The translations under genes were made by a program, and so were the position numbers. A stretch of 64,000 nucleotides of DNA, from assembly GCF_002078175.1 (NCBI RefSeq), contig NZ_MWFK01000001.1, forward strand, positions 3,782,001 through 3,846,000, in the 5' to 3' direction. The notes under the pieces are model-generated. The model was not told where the DNA came from. It saw only the letters and a list, made by a program, of their open reading frames with translations, and did no database searches. This stretch comes from Streptomyces sp. M41(2017) (GTDB lineage Bacteria; Actinomycetota; Actinomycetes; Streptomycetales; Streptomycetaceae). Below are positions 34,150-42,945 of the stretch, in pieces (position 1 is the first letter of the stretch; each line of letters begins with the position of its first letter).

Positions 34150-35568
34150 GTGACCAGCGCAGCGCAGGCACCCCCACCGGCAGCCAAGTCGGCTCATCCC
34201 GAACATCTCGGGCACGTCATCTTCATCGCGGCCGCCGCCGCGATGGGCGGTTTCCTGTTCGGGTACGACAGCGCCGTCATCAACGGCACCGTCGAGGCCA
34301 TCCGAAGCCGTTACGACATCGGCTCCGCGGCCCTCGCCCAGGTCATCGCCATCGCGCTGATCGGCTGTGCCGTCGGCGCCGCGACCGCCGGCCGCATCGC
34401 CGACCGCATCGGCCGTATCCGCTGCATGCAGATCTCCGCGGTCCTGTTCACCATCAGCGCCGTCGGCTCGGCTCTGCCCTTCGCGCTGTGGGACCTGGCC
34501 TTCTGGCGCATCATCGGCGGATTCGCCATCGGCATGGCCTCCGTCATCGGCCCCGCCTACATCGCCGAGGTCTCCCCGGCGGCGTACCGCGGCCGGCTCG
34601 GCTCCTTCCAGCAGGCCGCGATCGTCGTCGGCATCGCGATCTCGCAGCTCGTCAACTACGGCATCCTGCAGGCCGCCGACGGCGACCAGCGCGGCAAGCT
34701 GATGGGTCTGGAAGCCTGGCAGGTCATGCTCGGCGTCATGGTCATCCCGGCCGTCCTCTACGGCCTGCTCTCCTTCGCCATCCCCGAGTCCCCGCGCTTC
34801 CTGCTCGAGGTCGGCCGCACGGACCGGGCCCGCGAGGTGCTCAAGGAGGTCGAGGGCGACCACGTCGACCTGGACGCCCGCGTCGCCGAGATCGAGCAGG
34901 CGATGAAGCGTGAGCACAAGTCGAGCTTCAAGGACCTGCTCGGCGGCACCTTCTTCTTCAAGCCGATCGTCTGGATCGGTATCGGCCTCTCGGTCTTCCA
35001 GCAGTTCGTCGGCATCAACATCGCGTTCTACTACTCCGCGACGCTGTGGCAGTCGGTGGGCGTCGACCCGACGGACTCGTTCTTCTACTCGTTCACCACG
35101 TCGATCATCAACATCGTCGGCACCGTGATCGCCATGATCTTCGTGGACCGCATCGGCCGTAAGCCGCTCGCCCTCATCGGCTCGGTGGGTATGGCGATCG
35201 GTCTCGGCCTGGAAGCCTGGGCCTTCTCCTACGACCTGGTCGACGGCAAGCTGCCCGCCGCCCAGGGCTGGGTCGCCCTGATCGCCGCCCACGTCTTCGT
35301 CCTCTTCTTCGCCCTCTCCTGGGGTGTCGTGGTCTGGGTCTTCCTCGGCGAGATGTTCCCGAACCGGATCCGCGCCGCCGCCCTCGGTGTCGCCGCCTCC
35401 GCGCAGTGGATCGCCAACTGGGCCATCACCGCGAGCTTCCCGTCGCTGGCCGACTGGAACCTCTCGGGGACCTACATCATCTACACGGTGTTCGCCGTGC
35501 TCTCCATCCCCTTCGTGCTCAAGTTCGTCAAGGAGACGAAGGGCAAGACCCTGGAGGAGATGGGCTAG
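34150..35568 (+). CDS. MFS sugar (glucose-type) permease
   Basis: This 472-residue sugar porter of the major facilitator superfamily has twelve membrane helices. Family motifs are the first-helix GGFLFGYDSAVINGT, the loop GRIADRIGRIR, PESPRFLLEVGR after helix 6, QQFVGINIAFYYS in helix 7, DRIGRKPL, and the C-terminal PETKGK variant VKETKGKTLEEM. It resembles the Streptomyces glucose/H+ symporter GlcP, which I recall lying beside smc in S. coelicolor. Glucose is the likely substrate (inference). GTG 34150 has GAGGAG 7 bases upstream. A promoter with an overlapping palindrome precedes it. Confidence 0.93.
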   Translation: MTSAAQAPPPAAKSAHPEHLGHVIFIAAAAAMGGFLFGYDSAVINGTVEAIRSRYDIGSAALAQVIAIALIGCAVGAATAGRIADRIGRIRCMQISAVLFTISAVGSALPFALWDLAFWRIIGGFAIGMASVIGPAYIAEVSPAAYRGRLGSFQQAAIVVGIAISQLVNYGILQAADGDQRGKLMGLEAWQVMLGVMVIPAVLYGLLSFAIPESPRFLLEVGRTDRAREVLKEVEGDHVDLDARVAEIEQAMKREHKSSFKDLLGGTFFFKPIVWIGIGLSVFQQFVGINIAFYYSATLWQSVGVDPTDSFFYSFTTSIINIVGTVIAMIFVDRIGRKPLALIGSVGMAIGLGLEAWAFSYDLVDGKLPAAQGWVALIAAHVFVLFFALSWGVVVWVFLGEMFPNRIRAAALGVAASAQWIANWAITASFPSLADWNLSGTYIIYTVFAVLSIPFVLKFVKETKGKTLEEMG

Positions 35569-35609
35569 CCCCATCCGCGTCACCGGCGGCCCCGCACGGG
35601 CCCCGGTGG

Positions 35610-35628
35610 CTCCCCGAAGCTCGGGGAG
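35610..35628. terminator. Hairpin between the convergent permease and LLM genes
   Basis: CTCCCCGA-AGC-TCGGGGAG is a perfect 8-bp stem with a 3-base loop in the 131-base gap between convergent stops. Confidence 0.6.
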
Positions 35629-35699
35629 AAGGGCCAAGTCCCCGCTGCCCCTCTCCTCGTACTCGTGAGAGACGTATCGCCCCGGTTCGGACCGAAAGG

Positions 35700-36668
35700 T
35701 CAGTCGAGCCGGGGCAGTACGTTTTCGCAGAACAGCTGGAGACTGCGCCAGCCCTCGTCCAGGGGCATCCCACCGGCCAGCGGGTGCAGGACGAGGTTGT
35801 CCAGGCCCAGCGCCACGCACTGCTCGGGCGTCAGGACGCGGTACACGCCCTCGGCGCGCAGCTCCCCGACCGTCGTGGCCGCCGACTTCACGGCCGAGCG
35901 GATCTCGCCGGACTGCCACGAGGCGTACGTCCGTGCCTCGTGCAGGAAGTGCGTGCCGTACTCGGCCCAGGCGCGGTCCGGGTCCTCGGCGATGTGCAGC
36001 AGCGGCGTCTTGGCCGCGGGCATCATCGTCCAGCCCTCGGTGCCGTACTCGACGAGCCGCTCCTTGTAGTAGGCCTCCAGCTCGGGCAGGTGCGCGCTCG
36101 GGAAGAACGGCAGCCCGAGCCGGGCGGCGCGCCGGGCCGCCGGCCGGGAGGAGCCCCCGACGAGCAGCAGTGGATGCGGATCCGAGAACGGGCGCGGGGT
36201 GACCCGTACCGTCCGGCCCCGGTAACGGAACTCCTCGCCGGTCCATGCCTTGAGCACCGTCTCCAGCAGCTCGTCCTGGAGCCTGCCGCGCTGCTTCCAG
36301 TCGACGTCGAAGAGCGCGTACTCCTCGGGCCGGTAGCCGATGCCGGCCACGGTCACCAGGCGGCCGCCGCTGAGCAGGTCCAGCACGGCGATGTCCTCGG
36401 CCAGACGCAGCGGATCGTGCAGCGGCCCGATGACCGCGGAGACCGTGACCGCGACGTTCCGGGTCGCCCCGAAGACGGCGCCCGCGAACGCGAACGGCGA
36501 GGGCAGCCAGTTGTTGGCGACACCGTGATGCTCCTCCGTCTGCACCGTGGTGATCCCGCGGTCGTCGGCGTACCGGGCCATCTCGACGGCCGCCTTGTAG
36601 CGGGCACTCAGCGAGGCGGGGGTGGCGCCGGGTTCGACGAGATTGAAGCGCACGACCGTTACGGGCAT
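35700..36668 (-). CDS. LLM-class (luciferase-like) flavin-dependent oxidoreductase
   Basis: This 322-residue TIM-barrel oxidoreductase of the bacterial luciferase superfamily uses FMN or F420. Typical segments are VEMARYADDRGITTVQTEEH, LPSPFAFAGAVFGATRNVAV, PLRLAEDIAVLDLLSGGRL and the phosphate-binding HPLLLVGGSSRPAARRAA. ATG 36668 is preceded by AAGGGGGG. It is encoded alone, divergent from ftsY. The substrate is unknown. cofC elsewhere in the window shows the host makes F420, but cofactor choice cannot be read from the sequence. Confidence 0.92.
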   Translation of the reverse strand: MPVTVVRFNLVEPGATPASLSARYKAAVEMARYADDRGITTVQTEEHHGVANNWLPSPFAFAGAVFGATRNVAVTVSAVIGPLHDPLRLAEDIAVLDLLSGGRLVTVAGIGYRPEEYALFDVDWKQRGRLQDELLETVLKAWTGEEFRYRGRTVRVTPRPFSDPHPLLLVGGSSRPAARRAARLGLPFFPSAHLPELEAYYKERLVEYGTEGWTMMPAAKTPLLHIAEDPDRAWAEYGTHFLHEARTYASWQSGEIRSAVKSAATTVGELRAEGVYRVLTPEQCVALGLDNLVLHPLAGGMPLDEGWRSLQLFCENVLPRLD

Positions 36669-36869
36669 GGGGAGCCCCCCTTCGTGTGTGGTGGGGGACG
36701 GTAGCTGACGGTGCGTCAGGTGGCCATAGCGGCGGAACCCGGAATCCGGCACGGGCGAGGTGCGGCTCCCTGCCGCCCCCGCCCCCGATCCTCGTACGAA
36801 ACTACAAGAGTTCCTCTGCGCGGGGGAAAATCCCTCCCGCGCGGGCGATGGCTGATACTGGGGGACGTT

Positions 36870-38072
36870 ATGGAAACCGTCATCCTTGCTGTAGTCATCG
36901 CCGTGGTCGTGATCGGCGCGCTCGGCGGGCTCGTCGTCGGCAGCCGCAAGCGCAAGCAGCTGCCCCCGCCGCCCCCGTCCGCCCCCGACATCACCGCCCC
37001 GCCGGCCGAACCGCACGTCGGCGACGAGGCCGAGACGCCGCGCGACGAGTCGCGCCGCACGATAGAGGAAGTGGATCTCCCCGACCGCTCGGCCGACGCG
37101 CCGGTCGTCGTGGAGGAGCCTCCCACCGCCCCCGCGATCGAGATCCCGGAACCCACCGCCGGCCGCCTCGTGCGCCTGCGCGGCCGGCTCTCCCGCTCGC
37201 AGAACGCGCTCGGCAAGGGGCTGCTCACGCTGCTCTCGCGCGAGCACCTCGACGAGGACACCTGGGAGGAGATCGAGGACACGCTGCTGACCGCCGACGT
37301 CGGCGTGCAGCCCACCCAGGAACTGGTCGACCGGCTGCGCGAGCGCGTCAGGGTGCTCGGCACGCGCACCCCGGACGAACTCCGCGGCCTGCTGCGCGAG
37401 GAGCTGCTCCAGCTGCTCGTCCCGGAGTTCGACCGCGAGGTCAAGACCGACTCGAACCTCGACACCCCGGGCATCGTGATGGTCGTCGGTGTCAACGGCA
37501 CCGGCAAGACCACCACCACCGGCAAGCTCGCGCGCGTCCTCGTCGCCGACGGCAAGAACGTCGTGCTGGGGGCCGCCGACACCTTCCGTGCCGCCGCCGC
37601 CGACCAGCTCCAGACGTGGGGCGAGCGCGTCGGCGCCCGCACCGTGCGCGGCCCCGAGGGCGGCGACCCCGCCTCGATCGCGTTCGACGCGGTCAAGGAG
37701 GGCATCGAGGAGGGCGCGGACGTCGTCCTCATCGACACCGCGGGCCGGCTGCACACCAAGACCGGTCTGATGGACGAGCTGGGCAAGGTCAAGCGCGTCG
37801 TCGAGAAGCACGCCCCGCTCGACGAGGTGCTCCTCGTCCTCGACGCCACCACCGGGCAGAACGGTCTCATCCAGGCGCGCGTCTTCGCCGAGGTCGTCGA
37901 CATCACCGGCATCGTGCTGACCAAGCTCGACGGCACGGCGAAGGGCGGCATCGTCATCGCGGTCCAGCGCGAGCTGGGCGTGCCCGTGAAGCTCGTGGGG
38001 CTCGGCGAGGGCGCGGACGACCTGGCGCCGTTCGAGCCGGAGGCGTTCGTTGACGCCCTTATCGGAGAGTGA
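36870..38072 (+). CDS. ftsY: Signal recognition particle receptor FtsY
   Basis: FtsY is the membrane-docking GTPase for the SRP-ribosome complex. It has 400 residues. An N-terminal membrane helix (ILAVVIAVVVIGALGGLVVG, about 4-23) is followed by a Pro/acidic A-domain (to about 130), then the NG domain: GVNGTGKT (207-214), DTAGR (289-293) and TKLDGTAKGG. A true N-terminal anchor is typical of actinobacterial FtsY. ATG 36870 was chosen because it opens directly into that anchor; longer readings look like shadow sequence. Its partner ffh lies about 8 kb downstream. Confidence 0.97.
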   Translation: METVILAVVIAVVVIGALGGLVVGSRKRKQLPPPPPSAPDITAPPAEPHVGDEAETPRDESRRTIEEVDLPDRSADAPVVVEEPPTAPAIEIPEPTAGRLVRLRGRLSRSQNALGKGLLTLLSREHLDEDTWEEIEDTLLTADVGVQPTQELVDRLRERVRVLGTRTPDELRGLLREELLQLLVPEFDREVKTDSNLDTPGIVMVVGVNGTGKTTTTGKLARVLVADGKNVVLGAADTFRAAAADQLQTWGERVGARTVRGPEGGDPASIAFDAVKEGIEEGADVVLIDTAGRLHTKTGLMDELGKVKRVVEKHAPLDEVLLVLDATTGQNGLIQARVFAEVVDITGIVLTKLDGTAKGGIVIAVQRELGVPVKLVGLGEGADDLAPFEPEAFVDALIGE

Positions 38073-38101
38073 CCACCCGCGCGAACGCGTAGGTGCCCGA
38101 A

Positions 38102-38144
38102 GAAGCGCCCGCCTCCCGAGACGTACTCGGGGGACGGGCGCTTC
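38102..38144. terminator. Nested bidirectional hairpin after ftsY
   Basis: Outer arms GAAGCGCCCG/CGGGCGCTTC (10 bp) enclose inner arms CCCGAG/CTCGGG (6 bp) with an ACGTA loop. It lies between the convergent ftsY and prim-pol-like genes. Confidence 0.75.
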
Positions 38145-38215
38145 GTCGTGCGGGTGGTGCCGTCGTCGCCGTTCGCCGTGCGGCAGGGGGCGGGGTGAGG
38201 GGCGGTCCCGGGCGG

Positions 38216-38878
38216 TCAGACCCGCGACCGGTGCGCCACGTAGGCCAGTGTGCCCAGCAGCAGGCGGGCCTGGGGCGGGTTCGTCGCCGAGTCGAGCGCG
38301 GGGGCCCGCAGCCAGCGGACCGGGCCGAGACCGGCCCGGTCGGAGGGCGGGGCGGTGACGAACGTGCCACGACCGAGGCCGTGCAGGTCGAGGGAGGCGT
38401 CGTCCCAGCCCATCCGGTACAGCAGACGGGGGAGTTCGGCGGCGGAGCCGGGGGAGACGAAGAAGTGGGCGCGGCCGTCAGGCGTCGCCGCGACCGGGCC
38501 GAGCGGAAGACCCATCCGCTCCAGGCGGACGAGCGCGCGGCGCCCGGCGGCCTCCGCCACCTCGATCACGTCGAACGCGCGGCCGACCGGGAGCATCACC
38601 GCGGCGCCCGGGAACCCGGCCCAGGTGCCGGTCGCCTCGTCGAGGGTGGCGCCGGCCCGGATCGTCGGAGCGAAGTCCAGGGGGTGCGCTCCGGGCGCCG
38701 TGCAGTCGGTCCTGCCGCACGAGCACGCGCCCGCCGCGGCCCGCGCGCCCGGGACCACGTCCCAGCCCCACAGTCCGGTGTACTCGGCGACGGCGGTGCA
38801 CTCCGACGAGCGGCCGCGGCGTCGTGTCCCGGTCCGGATGTCGCGCATCGTCCGACTGCTGCCGATCGTGAAGCCCAT
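38216..38878 (-). CDS. Prim-pol-like domain protein next to nsdA
   Basis: This 220-residue protein resembles the N-terminal domain of bifunctional DNA primase/polymerase (prim-pol) proteins: a wHTH-free start, then AVAEYTGLWGWDVVPGARAA, a cysteine cluster GACSCGRTDCTAPGAHPLDF as in that family, and AHFFVSPGSAAELPRLLYRM. The usual acidic DVD catalytic triad appears degraded (FDVIEVAEAAG), and no helicase domain follows, so it may be non-catalytic. ATG 38878 has GGAGGG upstream. It is divergent from nsdA across 445 bases, as I recall for S. coelicolor. A regulatory link with nsdA is possible. Confidence 0.8.
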   Translation of the reverse strand: MGFTIGSSRTMRDIRTGTRRRGRSSECTAVAEYTGLWGWDVVPGARAAAGACSCGRTDCTAPGAHPLDFAPTIRAGATLDEATGTWAGFPGAAVMLPVGRAFDVIEVAEAAGRRALVRLERMGLPLGPVAATPDGRAHFFVSPGSAAELPRLLYRMGWDDASLDLHGLGRGTFVTAPPSDRAGLGPVRWLRAPALDSATNPPQARLLLGTLAYVAHRSRV

Positions 38879-39323
38879 GCCCCCTCCAACGGGTCCGACG
38901 CACCAGTGGTTACGTGACGGAGCCGGATTGTCACGCTCTGCTTCCAGCTGCCCGCTGCCGCGGGGTCCAGGCGGCGCTCTGTTGCGCACCGGGTGGTGCG
39001 ATCGACTGCGTGCGCCCCGGCGTACACCGTTCCGCCCATCCCCGGTGGTGCTGTGTCAAGTGAATCGCGATCAGCGCGCGCAGAGTTCATTCGAAGGGGT
39101 GGCGAATGGTGGCGTTTCACGGATCGCCATGGCTGGACGGGTGATCGTAGGATTACTTTGTGTGCACGAGACCTGGGGACGTCGCACTCGTGGGTATGCC
39201 AAGGGCAAGTCGGCTTCCCGTTCGAAGGGTGAGAACTGGCGGACGGGCGGCCGTATTTACCGGCATTCTGATAGGGCTTGGCGCACAGCGGCGACAAGTT
39301 GGTTCAGGGATGGGGGCGTTCCA
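38879..39323 (+). other. 445-base nsdA upstream region
   Basis: No gene is supported. A -10-like TAGGAT occurs at 39148-39153, and two GGTGGCG direct repeats lie near 39099-39115. The composition is less G+C-rich than in the flanking genes. In-frame readings upstream of GTG 39324 exist but lack a ribosome site. Confidence 0.4.
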
Positions 39324-40799
39324 GTGGGCGGCAACGGCGGAGGCGGGACGAACGCTGAGAAGCGCCCCAACGAGCTGCTCGGCTCGTGGTTCGTGCGCAG
39401 TGGCTGGTCCAAGGGTGAGCTGGCGCGTCAAGTGAACCGCCGGGCACGCCAGTTGGGCGCCAATCACATCTCCACGGACACCTCGCGGGTGCGCCGCTGG
39501 CTGGACGGGGAGAACCCGCGCGAGCCGATCCCGCGCATCCTGTCCGAGCTGTTCTCCGAGCGGTTCGGCTGTGTCGTCGCCGTCGAGGACCTCGGTCTGC
39601 GCGCGGCCCACCAGGCGCCGTCCGTGTCGGGGGTCGACCTGCCCTGGACGGGCCCGCAGACCGTCGCGCAGATCAGCGAATACTCACGCAGCGACCTGAT
39701 GCTGGCGCGCCGCGGCTTCCTCGGCAGCTCGCTCGCCCTCGCCGCCGGTCCGGCTCTGATCGAGCCCATGCAGCGCTGGCTCGTGCCCACGTCGCTGGCC
39801 CAGCAGGAGGAGCCCGAGCCGCCCGCCTCGGCCCGTCGCGGCGGCCGGCTCTCCAAGCCGGAGCTGGACCTCCTGGAGTCCACCACGGTGATGTTCCGTC
39901 AGTGGGACGCCCAGTGCGGCGGCGGTCTGCGCCGCAAGGCCGTCGTCGGCCAGCTCCACGAGGTGACGGACCTGTTGCAGGAGCCGCAGCCCGCCGCCAC
40001 CACCAAGCGCCTGTTCAAGGTCGCCGCCGAACTCGCCGAACTGGCGGGCTGGATGAGCTACGACGTAGGCCTCCAGCCCACCGCCCAGAAGTACTTCGTG
40101 CTCGCCCTGCACGCCTCGAAGGAAGCGGGCGACAAGCCCCTCGGCTCGTACATCCTCTCCAGCATGAGCCGCCAGATGATCCATCTGGGGCGGCCCGACG
40201 ACGCGTTGGAACTGATCCACCTCGCGCAGTACGGCAGCCGCGACTGCGCGAGCCCGCGCACCCAGTCGATGCTGTATGCGATGGAGGCCCGCGCGTACGC
40301 CAACATGGGCCAGCCCGGCAAGTGCAAGCGGGCCGTGCGGATGGCCGAGGACACCTTCTCCGACGTGCACGAGTGGGACGACCCGGATCCCGACTGGATC
40401 CGCTTCTTCTCCAAGGCCGAGCTGTACGGCGAGAACTCGCACTCCTACCGTGACCTCGCCTACGTCGCGGGCCGCAGCCCCACGTACGCCTCCATGGCCG
40501 AGCCGCTGATGCAGGAGGCGGTCGACCGTTTCGGCAAGGACCCCGAGCACCAGCGTTCGTACGCACTCAACCTCATCGGCATGGCCACCGTGCACCTGCT
40601 GCAGCGGGAGCCCGAGCGGAGCGCGGAGCTGGCGCTGGAGGCCCTCAGGATCGGCAAGAAGGTCCGCTCCGAGCGCGTCAACACTCGTATCCGAAAGACG
40701 GTCGACACCGCGGTCCGTGACTTCGGGGAGCTGGCCGAGGTCGTCGACCTCACCGCCCAGCTGGCCGTCGACCTGCCCGAGACCGCAGAGGCGGTCTGA
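39324..40799 (+). CDS. nsdA: NsdA-type regulator of development and antibiotic production
   Basis: In S. coelicolor NsdA represses sporulation and antibiotic synthesis. This 491-residue homolog begins with a helical region (NELLGSWFVRSGWSKGELAR; DTSRVRRWLDGENPREPI) reminiscent of a HTH used with WLDGExPR motifs. A twin-arginine-like RRGFLGSSLALAAGP follows (about 131-145), then a TPR-like helical C-terminal half (VAAELAELAGWMSYDVGLQP; ALNLIGMATVHLLQREPERS). The start GTG 39324 with AGGGATGGGGGCG upstream is plausible but not certain. Despite the RR motif, cytoplasmic action is expected. Neighbours are the prim-pol-like gene and the amtB operon. Confidence 0.92.
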   Translation: MGGNGGGGTNAEKRPNELLGSWFVRSGWSKGELARQVNRRARQLGANHISTDTSRVRRWLDGENPREPIPRILSELFSERFGCVVAVEDLGLRAAHQAPSVSGVDLPWTGPQTVAQISEYSRSDLMLARRGFLGSSLALAAGPALIEPMQRWLVPTSLAQQEEPEPPASARRGGRLSKPELDLLESTTVMFRQWDAQCGGGLRRKAVVGQLHEVTDLLQEPQPAATTKRLFKVAAELAELAGWMSYDVGLQPTAQKYFVLALHASKEAGDKPLGSYILSSMSRQMIHLGRPDDALELIHLAQYGSRDCASPRTQSMLYAMEARAYANMGQPGKCKRAVRMAEDTFSDVHEWDDPDPDWIRFFSKAELYGENSHSYRDLAYVAGRSPTYASMAEPLMQEAVDRFGKDPEHQRSYALNLIGMATVHLLQREPERSAELALEALRIGKKVRSERVNTRIRKTVDTAVRDFGELAEVVDLTAQLAVDLPETAEAV

Positions 40800-41214
40800 C
40801 CCCGGGCCGCCGAGGCGGCCCCACCCCGTGCCCCGGCCATGGCCGGCCGTCCCGAAACGCCCGACTCGGCTCCCCCATGCCAGGTCATCGGACGGCCCGC
40901 CGTGGCCGGTCCCGCGTTCCGCCCGGCCAGTCCGGCGCATCGTCCCGCGGACCCCGCCGGGAGCCCCGTGGGCTCCTCCACAGCGGGTCGCGACGGCCAC
41001 CGCCGAAGATTGCGTCACGATAACGATCGACGCGAACACAATCCGGCAGTTCATGAACGCGTAACACGCGGAGTGCCTTCGTCACTGGTGCGAAACATCG
41101 AGGGCCGTCGACGGAAACCGCGCTGCGCCAATCTCATGGCGCATAACCGGCCCACCCCTCACGCCCACTCAGGCTTCGCCCGCACGGGGCCGTACCAACG
41201 ACGAGGAGACGCCG
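40800..41214 (+). other. 415-base amtB control region
   Basis: No gene is seen. It contains the GlnR-type site listed separately and a run of unusually A+T-rich DNA (CACGATAACGATCGACGCG and following, about 41015-41070) where nitrogen-dependent promoters would lie. Confidence 0.5.
41061..41118. promoter_or_regulatory. GlnR-type binding site upstream of amtB-glnK-glnD
   Basis: GTCAC-N6-GAAAC (41081-41096) exactly fits the Streptomyces GlnR a-site/b-site pattern gTnAc-n6-GaAAc. A further a-site GTAAC lies at 41061-41065, and a second GAAAC at 41114-41118 is 22 bases from the first, the expected repeat period. Induction under nitrogen limitation is the established behaviour of this operon in S. 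coelicolor. Confidence 0.8.
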
Positions 41215-42551
<1,337 letters not shown>

Positions 42552-42555
<4 letters not shown>

Positions 42556-42890
42556 AGCTCATCACCGCCGTCGTGAAGCCTCACCGGCTCGACGAGATCA
42601 AGGAGGCCCTGCAGGCCTTCGGGGTTCACGGACTGACGGTCACCGAAGCGAGCGGCTACGGTCGGCAGCGGGGACACACCGAGGTCTACCGCGGTGCCGA
42701 GTACACCGTGGACCTGGTGCCCAAGATCCGTATCGAGGTGCTGGCCGAGGACGACGACGCCGAACAGCTCATCGACGTCGTGGTGAAGGCGGCCCGTACC
42801 GGCAAGATCGGTGACGGCAAGGTCTGGTCCGTTCCGGTCGAGTCGGCGGTCCGGGTCCGGACCGGGGAGCGCGGCCCGGACGCGCTCTGA
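42552..42890 (+). CDS. glnK: Nitrogen regulatory PII protein
   Basis: This 112-residue PII signal protein binds 2-oxoglutarate and ATP/ADP and controls AmtB. The T-loop (about 37-55, GRQRGHTEVYRGAEYTVD) contains Tyr51, the residue adenylylated by GlnD in Streptomyces. VVKAARTGKIGDGKVW is the second PII signature. ATG 42552 overlaps the amtB stop (ATGA), and glnD starts 55 bases downstream. Confidence 0.97.
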
Positions 42891-42945
42891 CCGGTCGCAC
42901 TCCGACCGGCCTGCACGAAGGAAGAAGAAAGACAGGAGTCGCTGG

